A program made the translations under genes and the position numbers. A stretch of DNA of 46,633 nucleotides, taken from contig CAJFNH010000001.1 of NCBI GenBank assembly GCA_904394195.1, forward strand, positions 1 to 46,633. Reading direction: 5' to 3'. Source of the DNA: Candidatus Gallimonas caecicola (GTDB lineage Bacteria; Bacillota; Clostridia; Christensenellales; Borkfalkiaceae). The notes beneath the pieces were generated by a model, which was not told the DNA's origin, searched no databases, and saw nothing but the letters and a program-made list of their open reading frames with translations. Shown here piece after piece: positions 33,090-40,729 of the stretch. Position 1 is the first letter of the stretch, and each line of letters begins with the position of its first letter.

Positions 33090-33437
33090 TCATTTGAAGT
33101 ATTCTGCTTCCTCAAGCAGCTGTTCATATCGCGCAAAGATCTCCTCCGCACGCGCGTCGTCGTCCTCGCTGGAAAGAGAAGTGTTGCCGTCTTCGTCGAT
33201 ATCCACGCGGAAGACGATGGCTTCATCGTCCGCAACGCCTTTGATCCGTTCGAGTGGCTTTAAAATACAGTACAGTGTCGCCTCGTTATTCTCGCGATAG
33301 GGAATCGTGGCGACCTGCCCGAACAAAAGCTCGTTTCCCGCGTCGTCCGTCAGCACGATGGGTGCATTGTTGTCCGGATTCAGAAGGATATCCAACAGAT
33401 CGACGCTGGCATAAATTTCTTTTTCGTCGTTTTTCAT
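33090..33437 (-). CDS. DUF1292-like acidic protein, paralogue 2
   Basis: 115 aa, function unknown. Layout follows DUF1292: IVLTDDAGNELLFGQVATIPYRE, then LYCILKPLERIKGVADDEAIVFRVDIDEDGN and ARAEEIFARYEQLLEE. It is clearly paralogous to the upstream gene at 33451 (shared LYC-L-KPLE--KG-ADDEAIVFR). The Shine-Dalgarno AAAGGA lies 9 nt before the ATG; the frame above it is a shadow. Last gene of the ilv unit. Confidence 0.75.
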   Translation of the reverse strand: MKNDEKEIYASVDLLDILLNPDNNAPIVLTDDAGNELLFGQVATIPYRENNEATLYCILKPLERIKGVADDEAIVFRVDIDEDGNTSLSSEDDDARAEEIFARYEQLLEEAEYFK

Positions 33438-33450
33438 AAATTGTGTCCTT

Positions 33451-33795
33451 TCAGTTGAACTTTTTGCTTTGCGCTTCGGCGCACAGTTTTTCGTATTTGG
33501 CGTACACGGCGTGCGCGACTTCGGCATCTTCCTCCACGCAGATGGTCGTCGGGCCGTTTCCGATATTAAGTCGGAAGACGATGGCTTCGTCGTCCGCAAT
33601 GCCTTTGACCTGCTCGAGCGGCTTCAAAAGACAGTACAGGCGCCGCTCTTCTCCCACCGCCATGGGGATGACCGCGACCTGTTCAAAATTCATCTGCCTC
33701 CCGTTTTCGTCCATCATTGTCACGGGGTCGCGGTTGTTTGCGTCGAGCAGGACGTCCAGCAGATCCATCGCTTTAAAATTGGTATCCAACGCCAT
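33451..33795 (-). CDS. DUF1292-like protein, paralogue 1
   Basis: 114 aa, function unknown. It contains PVTMMDENGRQMNFEQVAVIP, LYCLLKPLEQVKGIADDEAIVFR and a helical end AHAVYAKYEKLCAEA. It lies 8 nt after the ilvD stop; its Shine-Dalgarno-like GGGAG almost touches the ATG, so translation may rely on coupling to ilvD. It and its neighbour look like a tandem duplication; both differ from the ruvX-linked DUF1292 protein at 19218 in having the KPLE-x2-KG insertion. Confidence 0.75.
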   Translation of the reverse strand: MALDTNFKAMDLLDVLLDANNRDPVTMMDENGRQMNFEQVAVIPMAVGEERRLYCLLKPLEQVKGIADDEAIVFRLNIGNGPTTICVEEDAEVAHAVYAKYEKLCAEAQSKKFN

Positions 33796-33803
33796 TCTCC
33801 CTG

Positions 33804-35471
33804 TCAGAATTTTTTGAATACGGCGCCGTCGGAGGCGGAAGTGACCAGCGCACGGTAGCGCTTCAGGTAGCCGTCCACTGGTTTTTCGAGCGGCGCGAAC
33901 GTCTTCAGCCGCGCGGCGATCTCCTCCTCGGACACGCGCAGGTTGATCTCGCCCTTTTCGATGTCGATATCGATGATATCGCCCTCTTTGACAATGCCGA
34001 TCGTGCCGCCTGCCGCCGCTTCGGGGCAGACGTGACCGATCGCCGCGCCGCGCGTTGCGCCCGAAAAGCGGCCGTCCGTGATGAGCGCGACCGTGTCTCC
34101 CAGCCCCGCACCCACGATGGAGGAGGTGGGGGAGAGCATCTCGCGCATGCCGGGACCGCCCTTGGGTCCCTCGTAGCGGATGACGACCACGTCGCCCGCA
34201 CAGATTTGATTGGAGGAGATGGCCTCCATCGCTGCCTCTTCGCTGTCAAACACGCGCGCAGGTCCCGAATGGCGGTACATTTTGGGATCGACCGCGCTTT
34301 TTTTGACGACCGCGCCTTCACGCGCAAGGTTGCCTTTTAAAATTGCAAGTCCGCCGTAGGGGGAATAGGGGGCGTCCAGAGGGCGGATGATCGCGGCATC
34401 GCGCACACGCGTGCCGCGCGTCAGCTCGTCCTGCGTGAGGAGCGCCGCCGTCATGGCGGAGCCGTCGAACAGTCCTCCGTCGATGAGTTCGCGGATGACG
34501 GCAGAGATCCCGCCCGCGTCCTCCAGTTCCTCGATGTAGTGCTCGCCTGCAGGGGCAAGCCGGCACAGGTTGGGCGTCGCCATGCTGATCTCGTTCATCG
34601 TGTCGATGGAGATCTGCTCCTTCGCAAAGCCCAGTTCGCTTGCGAGCGCCAGAAGGTGCAGCACGGAGTTGGAGGAGGCGCCGATCGCCATGTCCACGCG
34701 CTCGGCGTTTTTGAGCGCCGTCGGCGTGAGGATGTCGCGCGGGCGCACGCCGCGCTCCAGCAGCGCCATCACCGCCTCGCCCGTCCTCTTGGCAAGCTCA
34801 AGGCGGGCGGAGTACACGGCAGGGATGGTGCCGTTTCCGGGCAGCGCCATGCCCAGCGCCTCCAGAAGGCAGTTCATGGAGTTCGCCGTGAACATGCCCG
34901 AGCACGATCCGCACGAAGGGCAGGCGGCACACTCAAAGCGCTCCAGTTCCTCCTCGTTGATCTTGCCCGAAGTGTATGCACCCACCGCCTCGAACATGGA
35001 GGAGAGGGAGAGCTTTTTGCCGTCCTTGTGCCCCGCCAGCATGGGGCCGCCCGAACAGAAGAGGGCGGGAACGTTGGCGCGCACGCACCCCATCAACATG
35101 CCGGGAATGATCTTGTCGCAGTTGCCCACGAACACGCAGGCGTCAAAGGCGTGCGCCGTTATAAGGATCTCGCAGCTGTCGGCAATGATCTCGCGGGAAG
35201 GCAGGGAATAGCGCATCCCTTTGTGTCCCATGGCAATGCCGTCGCACACGCCGATGCAGGGTACGATGACGGGCTTGCCGCCCGCCGCGAGCACGCCGTC
35301 CGAAACGGCGCGCGCGATCTCGTGCAGGTGGGTGTGTCCCGGAATGATATCGCTCTGCGCGCAGATAATGCCCACGATGGGCTTTTTCATCTCGCTGTCC
35401 GACCAGCCCAGCGCCCGCAGAAGGGAGCGTTGCGCCGCCATATTGCTGCCGTTTGTAAAGGTGTTAGACAT
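33804..35471 (-). CDS. ilvD: Dihydroxy-acid dehydratase
   Basis: Makes the 2-oxo acid precursors of valine, leucine and isoleucine. 555 aa. Fe-S cluster cysteines are in FVGNCDKIIPG and the CAACPSCGSCSGMFTANSMNC region; the C-terminal swivel domain has ITDGRFSGATRGAAIGHVCPEAA. The ATG at 35471 follows a perfect GAGGAGG; the GTG further up lies inside that sequence. It is separated from ilvN by a 587-nt repeat region, so it is either read through from ilvB or has a promoter inside that region; I found no strong one. Confidence 0.96.
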   Translation of the reverse strand: MSNTFTNGSNMAAQRSLLRALGWSDSEMKKPIVGIICAQSDIIPGHTHLHEIARAVSDGVLAAGGKPVIVPCIGVCDGIAMGHKGMRYSLPSREIIADSCEILITAHAFDACVFVGNCDKIIPGMLMGCVRANVPALFCSGGPMLAGHKDGKKLSLSSMFEAVGAYTSGKINEEELERFECAACPSCGSCSGMFTANSMNCLLEALGMALPGNGTIPAVYSARLELAKRTGEAVMALLERGVRPRDILTPTALKNAERVDMAIGASSNSVLHLLALASELGFAKEQISIDTMNEISMATPNLCRLAPAGEHYIEELEDAGGISAVIRELIDGGLFDGSAMTAALLTQDELTRGTRVRDAAIIRPLDAPYSPYGGLAILKGNLAREGAVVKKSAVDPKMYRHSGPARVFDSEEAAMEAISSNQICAGDVVVIRYEGPKGGPGMREMLSPTSSIVGAGLGDTVALITDGRFSGATRGAAIGHVCPEAAAGGTIGIVKEGDIIDIDIEKGEINLRVSEEEIAARLKTFAPLEKPVDGYLKRYRALVTSASDGAVFKKF

Positions 35472-35483
35472 AATATTCCTCCT

Positions 35484-35622
35484 CACGCAAATCTTTTTGC
35501 AAAGGCAAAAATTTTTGCCGTGATTTCAGGAAAAACACCGCCGCGGCGCGCCTTCGGCTGACTACGGCTCGTTTTCCCTCTTGGCGCGATTTTCAGGGCT
35601 TACATTTTAACTCGCGCCAATT
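35484..35622 (+). repeat. Repeat module beta, copy at ilvD
   Basis: About 140 nt, nearly the same as 40452-40581. It contains the perfect palindrome GGCAAAAATTTTTGCC (35504-35519), ACCGCCGCGGCG, and a 9-bp stem TTGGCGCGA...TCGCGCCAA (35581-35589 with 35612-35620). It leads directly into repeat alpha in both places, giving a composite of about 230-245 nt. Confidence 0.8.
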
Positions 35623-35730
35623 CACCCTTTCCCCATAAGCGCAGGTATGCGCAAATTGAGTCCCGCTGCGCAGGGCAACCCTGCTTGCGGGAGGGATTAT
35701 AGCAAAAGGCACTTTTTGTGTCCTTGCTAT
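35623..35730 (+). repeat. Structured three-hairpin repeat (alpha), copy 2
   Basis: Hairpin I: GCGCA-GGTA-TGCGC (35639-35652). Hairpin II: outer TCCCGC (35661-35666) with GCGGGA (35687-35692), inner GCAGGG (35670-35675), loop CAA, CCCTGC (35679-35684). Hairpin III: AGCAA (35701-35705) with TTGCT (35724-35728), plus inner GGCAC with GTGTC. On this strand it runs opposite to ilvN and ilvD. Confidence 0.75.
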
Positions 35731-35740
35731 AAACACGTTG

Positions 35741-35807
35741 CAAAAGGCGTCACTACGTTATGCCTTTTGCGCCCCTGTTTGCCGCTCACGCGGCTTACGC
35801 GGAAAGG
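35741..35807 (-). repeat. Repeat module gamma, copy 2 (inverted)
   Basis: The reverse complement matches 8339-8409 over about 67 nt with few changes, including CAGGGGCG and GGCATAACG-AGTGACGCC. In this place gamma faces alpha copy 2, so the locus holds an inverted pair of related modules. Confidence 0.75.
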
Positions 35808-36058
35808 TGAGCTGCCGCGGGTTAAACTGTTGCGAATATAGCGGCGGCGAGGGTGAGGGCGTGCGTTATGCAGACAAGCCCGGTGGGCTTTCTGCGCACG
35901 CCCGAACTGCGGTTTTTGCCATCGGTAGGGCAAAAACCGTGACCGAACGCGGGATCTACCCGCGTGAGACAAACCGAACGCAGAGCGTAGCGAACGTTGG
36001 GTTTTCCTTTCCCTCACGACGTTTCTTTTCGTCAGTTCGAAAAGAAACGTGTGAACCC

Positions 36059-36577
36059 CTATATTCTTTCTTTATAATCCGTCTCGTCCTGAATGGTCGT
36101 CTTGCCGCGGGAAATGCTCGTCACGCCCGTGCGGGCGAGTTCCATCACTCCGTAGGGCATGAGCATGGTCACAAATCCGTCCAGTTTCAGGGGCTTGCCC
36201 GTCAGCTCCAGGATGGTCGCCTCGGGCGAGGCGTCCACGACCTTGGCGCGGAAGATCTGGCAGATCTCCAGCACCTGCGAGCGGGTGCCGGCATCCGTTC
36301 TGACTTTGACGAGCAGCAGCTCGCGGCTGACGGCGTCCTCTTCGGCGCGTTTGATCTTCTTGACGTCGATGAGTTTATCCATCTGCTTCATCATCTGCCC
36401 GAGGATGTAGTCATCGCCGTTTAAGACGATGGTCATGCGGGAAAGTTCCTCGTCCTCCGTCTTGCACACAGAGAGCGATTCGATGTTGTAGCCGCGGCGC
36501 GCAAAGAGCGCGGCAACGCGCACAAGGACGCCCGATTTGTTGGTGACAAGCGCACTGATCGTGTAGCGGTTCATCAT
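36059..36577 (-). CDS. ilvN: Acetolactate synthase small (regulatory) subunit
   Basis: 172 aa. The N-terminal ACT domain (YTISALVTNKSGVLVRVAALFARRGYNIESL) binds valine for feedback inhibition of IlvB; the C-terminal ALS_ss domain follows (ELLLVKVRTDAGTRSQVLEICQIFRAKVVD). The ATG at 36577 overlaps the ilvB stop (ATGA) with GGAGG upstream; a second ATG 3 nt on is equally possible. Also called ilvH. Confidence 0.95.
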   Translation of the reverse strand: MMNRYTISALVTNKSGVLVRVAALFARRGYNIESLSVCKTEDEELSRMTIVLNGDDYILGQMMKQMDKLIDVKKIKRAEEDAVSRELLLVKVRTDAGTRSQVLEICQIFRAKVVDASPEATILELTGKPLKLDGFVTMLMPYGVMELARTGVTSISRGKTTIQDETDYKERI

Positions 36578-38229
36578 TTTTCCTCCCATTCGGTCATGAT
36601 GGTGTCATACGTCTGCCCCGGTTTGATCATGGGTAGCACGTTTTCGTCGTTGCCGATGCAGCAGTCCACTACAACGGGGGCGGGCAGAGCGAACGCCGCT
36701 TTGAGCACGTTTTCGATCTCGCCCTCGTTCGTGATGCGCATGCCGTGCGCGCCGAAGCTCTCGGCAAACTTCACATAATCCGTCTTTTTGCGCACGTCCG
36801 TCTGGGAAAAGCGCCTGCCGTAAAAGAGCTTCTGCCATTGCCGCACCATGCCCAGCGCATGGTTATTCATCAGAAGGATGGTGATGGGCAGTTCCTGCGT
36901 GACGGCGGTGGAGAGCTCGTTCAGGTTCATGTTGAAGCACCCGTCGCCCGTCACAAGAATAACGTGTTTTCCCGTCGCCTTCGCTGCGCCGATGGCGGCG
37001 CCCAGCCCGTAGCCCATCGTGCCCAGCCCGCCGCTCGTACAGAATGTACGCGGTTTTTCGATGGGGTAGTACTGCGCCGTCCACATCTGGTGCTGTCCCA
37101 CGTCGGTGACCACGATGGCGTCCTTGGGCGCAAGTTTTGCCGCTTCGATCAGGATCCTGTGCCCGAGTTCGGGCGCCTTCTGCGCGGCGAGCTCCGCCTT
37201 TTTCAGTTCCTTTGCATGGGCGGAAAATTCCCGCCTGCACTCCGGAAGCATGGGGGTGAGCGTTGTGAGCGCTTCCTTCACATCGCCCAGAACGGCATGG
37301 GTGAGCGGCACGTTCTTGCCCAGTTCGGCATTGTCGATGTCGATCTGTATCACCGTCTTGCCGGCGGCGAACTTGTCGCGGTTGAGCGCCACGCGGTCGG
37401 AAAACCGGGTGCCCACGGCAAGGATGCAGTCGGCCTCCAGACACAGCTTTGCCGCCGTGGCGGTGCCGTGCATGCCCATCATGCCCATAAAGAGGGGATG
37501 GCTTGCCGGGAACGCGCCCAGTCCCATCAGCGTGGAGACGACGGGCGCATCCAGCCGTTCGGCAAGGGCGCGCAGTTCATTCGCAGCCTCCGCCGCGATC
37601 ACGCCGCCGCCCGCCATGATCAGGGGGCGCTGCGCCTGTGCGATCGCCTGCGCGGCGCTCTCAAGTGCGCGCGGAGGCACCGCCTTTGCGCGCGGGTACA
37701 CCGGTTTTTGGGGAACGTAGTCCGCTTTTTCGCTCTGCACGTTCTTTAAAATATCGATGAGCACGGGGCCCTTTCTTCCCGAATTGGCAATGAGGAACGC
37801 CTCGCGCACGACGGACGCAAGCTCCTTCACGTCCTTGACGATGTAGTTGTGCTTGGTGATGGGCAGGGTAATGCCGAAGATATCGATCTCCTGGAAGGAA
37901 TCCCGTCCCAGCATGGCGGCACCCACGTTGCCCGTAATGGCAACGACGGGAACGGAATCCATGTAGGCGGTGGCAATGCCCGTCACAAGATTGGTGGCGC
38001 CGGGGCCGCTCGTTGCAATGACTACGCCCGTCTTCCCCGTAACGCGCGCCCAGCCGTCGGCGGCATGCGCCGCGCCCTGCTCGTGCGATGTGATGACGTG
38101 CTCGATTTTTCCGTCGCGGTAGAGCGCGTCATAGATGTCAAGCACCGTCCCGCCCGGATAGCCGAACACAGTGGTAACGCCCTGTTCCTTCAGACATTCG
38201 ACGAGGATCTCTGCTCCCATCAGTTTCAT
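36574..38229 (-). CDS. ilvB: Acetolactate synthase large (catalytic) subunit
   Basis: Thiamine-diphosphate enzyme for the first shared step of valine/leucine/isoleucine synthesis. 551 aa. The catalytic Glu is in ITSHEQGAAHAADGWAR; the FAD/ThDP-side block is GVVIATSGPGATNLVTGIA; the Mg-ThDP motif GDGCFNMNLNELSTAV runs into LLMNN. The start at 38229 follows GGAGG with a 6-nt gap (an alternative ATG is at 38220). It has its own consensus promoter and, unlike leuA, no T-box. Confidence 0.96.
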   Translation of the reverse strand: MKLMGAEILVECLKEQGVTTVFGYPGGTVLDIYDALYRDGKIEHVITSHEQGAAHAADGWARVTGKTGVVIATSGPGATNLVTGIATAYMDSVPVVAITGNVGAAMLGRDSFQEIDIFGITLPITKHNYIVKDVKELASVVREAFLIANSGRKGPVLIDILKNVQSEKADYVPQKPVYPRAKAVPPRALESAAQAIAQAQRPLIMAGGGVIAAEAANELRALAERLDAPVVSTLMGLGAFPASHPLFMGMMGMHGTATAAKLCLEADCILAVGTRFSDRVALNRDKFAAGKTVIQIDIDNAELGKNVPLTHAVLGDVKEALTTLTPMLPECRREFSAHAKELKKAELAAQKAPELGHRILIEAAKLAPKDAIVVTDVGQHQMWTAQYYPIEKPRTFCTSGGLGTMGYGLGAAIGAAKATGKHVILVTGDGCFNMNLNELSTAVTQELPITILLMNNHALGMVRQWQKLFYGRRFSQTDVRKKTDYVKFAESFGAHGMRITNEGEIENVLKAAFALPAPVVVDCCIGNDENVLPMIKPGQTYDTIMTEWEEK

Positions 38230-38261
38230 AAGCGACCTCCTTACAAAGTGTATTGTTTTCA

Positions 38262-38290
38262 ATTATATTGGATATTCGCAGGTTTGTCAA
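38262..38290 (-). promoter_or_regulatory. Consensus promoter of ilvB-ilvN
   Basis: Read on the minus strand: TTGACA (38290-38285), 17 nt, TATAAT (38267-38262). The predicted +1 is near 38255. The short leader holds a small dyad ATTG-TTTT-CAAT (38253-38264), of unknown meaning. Confidence 0.9.
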
Positions 38291-38399
38291 GCGGATGGGC
38301 GCGTCACCCTTCGGGAGGACGCCGCATTTCCTCTATCGCGGCGATTGACTTCGCGCATAAATGGAGGATCGTGACTGCCGTTCGTCGGGCGGCGGAAAG

Positions 38400-38430
38400 A
38401 AAAAAGGCGGCGCGCCCGATGGCGCGCCGC
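38400..38430 (-). terminator. Intrinsic terminator of argH
   Basis: On the minus strand: GGCGGCGCGCC-ATCG-GGCGCGCCGCC followed by a T-run. It starts 8 nt after the argH stop. Confidence 0.92.
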
Positions 38431-38437
38431 CCAATCA

Positions 38438-39811
38438 TCAGTACTGTTTGAGCCGCTTGCGGATGGAGGCAATGCCCGCCTTTGCCGCCTCCCGCGAGGA
38501 GCCGCCCACGCTGTTCCTGCCTTCGGCGGAGGAGCGCGTCGTCACCGCCTGCAGGATGTCCGCCTCGAACACGGGGCTCGCCGCGCGGAACTCCTCCAGC
38601 GTGAGGGAGGGGAGCGTCTTGCCCTGTTCGATGCAGTAGCGCACCAGCCTTCCCGTAACGGCGTGCGCGTCGCGGAAGGGCACGCCCCGCTTGGCAAGGT
38701 AGTCGGCAACGTCGGTCGCCGTCGAATAGCCCTCGCCCGCCGCGTCGTACATTTTATTGACGTTGAAGGTGAGTTTCAGGATGAGCGCCGTGTAGATGGA
38801 AAAGCAACTCTCCAGCGTTGCCTGCGCGTCAAAGAAGGGCTCCTTGTCCTCCTGCAGGTCCTTGTTATAGGCGAGCGGGATGCCCTTGAGCGTGGTGAGT
38901 ATGCCCATCAGGTGTCCGTACACGCGGCCCGTTTTGCCGCGCACCAGTTCGGGGATGTCGGGATTTTTCTTCTGCGGCATGATGGAAGAGCCCGTCGAAT
39001 AGGCGTCGGGGATCTCCCAGTAGCCGAACTCGTCGGAGGTGTACAGGATGGTGTCCTCGCACAGGCGGGAGAGGTGCGCCATCGCAAGCGAGGCGCAGAA
39101 CAGATATTCCGCCACAAAGTCGCGGTCGGATACCGCGTCGAGCGAGTTCTGCGAAATGCTGTCAAACCCCAGCAGCTCGCGCGTCACTTCGCGGTCGATG
39201 GGCCAGGAAGTGCCCGCCAGCGCCGCGCTGCCCAAAGGCATCACGTTCATGCGTTTTTTCAGGGCGTGGAAGCGGTCCAGATCGCGCAGGAACATCTCCG
39301 AATAGGCGTTGAAGTACTGCGCGCAGTTGATGGGCTGCGCCTTGCGCAGGTGGGTGAAACCGGGCATGATATAGTTGACCGTCTCCTTTGCGCGCGCAAG
39401 CAGGGCGTTCACAAGCGCCTTCAGAAGGGCGACGGCGTTATCTGCCGCGTCGCGCGCGTACAGCCGCATGTCGGTCGCCACCTGGTCGTTCCTCGAGCGC
39501 GCCGTGTGCAGTTTTTTGCCCGTGCTTCCGATGCGCGCGACCAGTTCGCTCTCCACAAAGGAGTGGATGTCCTCCTGCCCTTCGATGGCGAGCGTGCCGC
39601 TCTCGATGTCCGAATAAATGCCGCGCAGTCCCTCGCAGATGGCGTCCGCCTCCTCCTGGGTGAGGATGCGGCACTTGCCGAGCATGGTGGCGTGCGCGAT
39701 GGACGCCGTGATATCCGCGCGCCAGAGTTGTTTGTCAAAGGAGAGCGATTGGTTGAAGGCGTCGGCGTCCGCCGCCTCGGGAGCGTCAAACCTTCCCTGC
39801 CAGAGCTTCAT
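38438..39811 (-). CDS. argH: Argininosuccinate lyase
   Basis: Last step of arginine synthesis, releasing fumarate. 457 aa, standard. It starts KLWQGRFD, has SRNDQVATDMRLYARD, the HLRKAQPI segment, and the flexible catalytic loop TGSSIMPQKKNPDIPELVRGK. The Shine-Dalgarno GGAGGTG lies 7 nt before the ATG; codons further up are upstream of the promoter. No argG or other arg gene is in the window; it stands alone, divergent from ruvC. Confidence 0.97.
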   Translation of the reverse strand: MKLWQGRFDAPEAADADAFNQSLSFDKQLWRADITASIAHATMLGKCRILTQEEADAICEGLRGIYSDIESGTLAIEGQEDIHSFVESELVARIGSTGKKLHTARSRNDQVATDMRLYARDAADNAVALLKALVNALLARAKETVNYIMPGFTHLRKAQPINCAQYFNAYSEMFLRDLDRFHALKKRMNVMPLGSAALAGTSWPIDREVTRELLGFDSISQNSLDAVSDRDFVAEYLFCASLAMAHLSRLCEDTILYTSDEFGYWEIPDAYSTGSSIMPQKKNPDIPELVRGKTGRVYGHLMGILTTLKGIPLAYNKDLQEDKEPFFDAQATLESCFSIYTALILKLTFNVNKMYDAAGEGYSTATDVADYLAKRGVPFRDAHAVTGRLVRYCIEQGKTLPSLTLEEFRAASPVFEADILQAVTTRSSAEGRNSVGGSSREAAKAGIASIRKRLKQY

Positions 39812-39844
39812 AACAGCACCTCCGTGGTCGTCGTCTTTTCGCCC

Positions 39845-39873
39845 ATTGTACAATATTTTTCGCGCGAACGCAA
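39845..39873 (-). promoter_or_regulatory. Promoter of argH
   Basis: Minus strand: TTGCGT (39873-39868), 17 nt, TACAAT (39850-39845). The predicted +1 is about 39838. Confidence 0.75.
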
Positions 39874-39912
39874 CCGTTTTTCCCGCAAACAGGCGCGCGG
39901 CGCACAAATTTC

Positions 39913-39942
39913 TTGACAGAACGGCGGCGTTTGCGGTACAAT
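39913..39942 (+). promoter_or_regulatory. Promoter of ruvC (likely leaderless)
   Basis: TTGACA (39913-39918), 18 nt, TACAAT (39937-39942). Six bases separate the -10 box from the ruvC ATG, so +1 falls on the start codon. No Shine-Dalgarno sequence. Confidence 0.82.
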
Positions 39943-39948
39943 AAACAT

Positions 39949-40446
39949 ATGATCATTTTAGGGCTCGACCCCGGCATCGGCACGATGGGCTACGGCGTCA
40001 TCGAAAAGGACGCGCGCGGCAACTGCTCCGCCGTCGACTACGGCGTCGTCAGAACGCCCCCCAACGAAAATCTTGCCGTGCGGCTGTGCATTCTGGAGGA
40101 GGGCGTCAACGCGCTCTTTGATAAATTTCACCCCGAAGAGGCTGCCATGGAGGAGCTGTTCTTCTCCAAAAATATCACAACGGGCATTGCGGTCGCCCAT
40201 GCGCGCGGCGTCATGCTGCTCACCTGCAACAAGCGCTGCGGGCGCATCTTCGAATATACGCCCAACCAGATCAAACAGGCGCTCACGGGCTACGGCGCGG
40301 CAGACAAGGGGCAGATGCAGCGCGTGGTGGCGGCGCATCTGCGCCTTCCCAAACCTCCCCGCCCGGACGATGCGGCGGACGCGCTGGGCGTTGCGCTCTG
40401 CCATGCGTTCACCAGCAGATTCGGGGTATTGTTCGGGGTGAAATAG
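39949..40446 (+). CDS. ruvC: Holliday-junction endonuclease RuvC
   Basis: 165-aa resolvase that cuts four-way DNA junctions after RuvAB branch migration. It starts MIILGLDPGIGTMGYG with catalytic D7; the second acid is in AAMEELFFSKN, and the last acids are in RPDDAADALGVALCH. The conserved D7 forces this ATG. It lies 283 nt before ruvA; a composite of repeats beta and alpha occupies the gap, so ruvC may be transcribed apart from ruvAB. Confidence 0.97.
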   Translation: MIILGLDPGIGTMGYGVIEKDARGNCSAVDYGVVRTPPNENLAVRLCILEEGVNALFDKFHPEEAAMEELFFSKNITTGIAVAHARGVMLLTCNKRCGRIFEYTPNQIKQALTGYGAADKGQMQRVVAAHLRLPKPPRPDDAADALGVALCHAFTSRFGVLFGVK

Positions 40447-40451
40447 GGGTT

Positions 40452-40581
40452 CACGCAAATCTTTTTGCAAAGGCAAAAATCTTTGCCGTGATTTCAGGGG
40501 AAACGCCGCCGCGGCGAGACTGCGGCTTGTTTTCCCTCTTGGCGCGATTTCCAGGGCTTACAATTTTAGCTCGCGCCAACT
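40452..40581 (+). repeat. Repeat module beta, copy between ruvC and ruvA
   Basis: Near-identical to 35484-35622. The stem TTGGCGCGA...TCGCGCCAA is kept (40539-40547 with 40571-40579); the small palindrome has one mismatch (GGCAAAAATCTTTGCC). Confidence 0.8.
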
Positions 40582-40680
40582 CACCCTTTCCCCATAAGCT
40601 GCGTGAGCAGCAAATTGGGTCCCGCTGCGGAAGGCAACCTTCCTTGCGGCGTGATTATAGCAAGGGCGGTTTTCTTGCAA
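40582..40680 (+). repeat. Structured three-hairpin repeat (alpha), copy 3
   Basis: Hairpin I: GCTGC-GTGA-GCAGC (40598-40611). Hairpin II: outer CCGC (40622-40625) with GCGG (40646-40649), inner GGAAGG (40629-40634), loop CAA, CCTTCC (40638-40643). Hairpin III: GCAAG (40660-40664) with CTTGC (40674-40678). It reads in the direction of the ruv genes. Confidence 0.75.
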
Positions 40681-40729
40681 AAGAGCTGCGATACAGAAGA
40701 GAACACTACATTTTTTCGGAGAATAATAC

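Larger units (their letters stand above)
35472..36058. other. 587-nt intergenic region made of repeats and hairpins
   Basis: No credible gene. Counting up: module beta (35484-35622), structured repeat alpha copy 2 (35623-35730), inverted module gamma (35741-35807), then single-copy sequence with CGGTTTTTGCC (35910-35920) pairing with 35929-35939, and a 13-bp stem ACGTTTCTTTTCG (36019-36031) pairing with 36038-36050 next to the ilvN stop. The last may act as the ilvN 3' hairpin; it has no T-run. Confidence 0.7.

Noticed and set aside
38230..38437. Possible T-box before ilvB
   Set aside because: No TGGTACCGCG-like box; the predicted leader is only about 26 nt.
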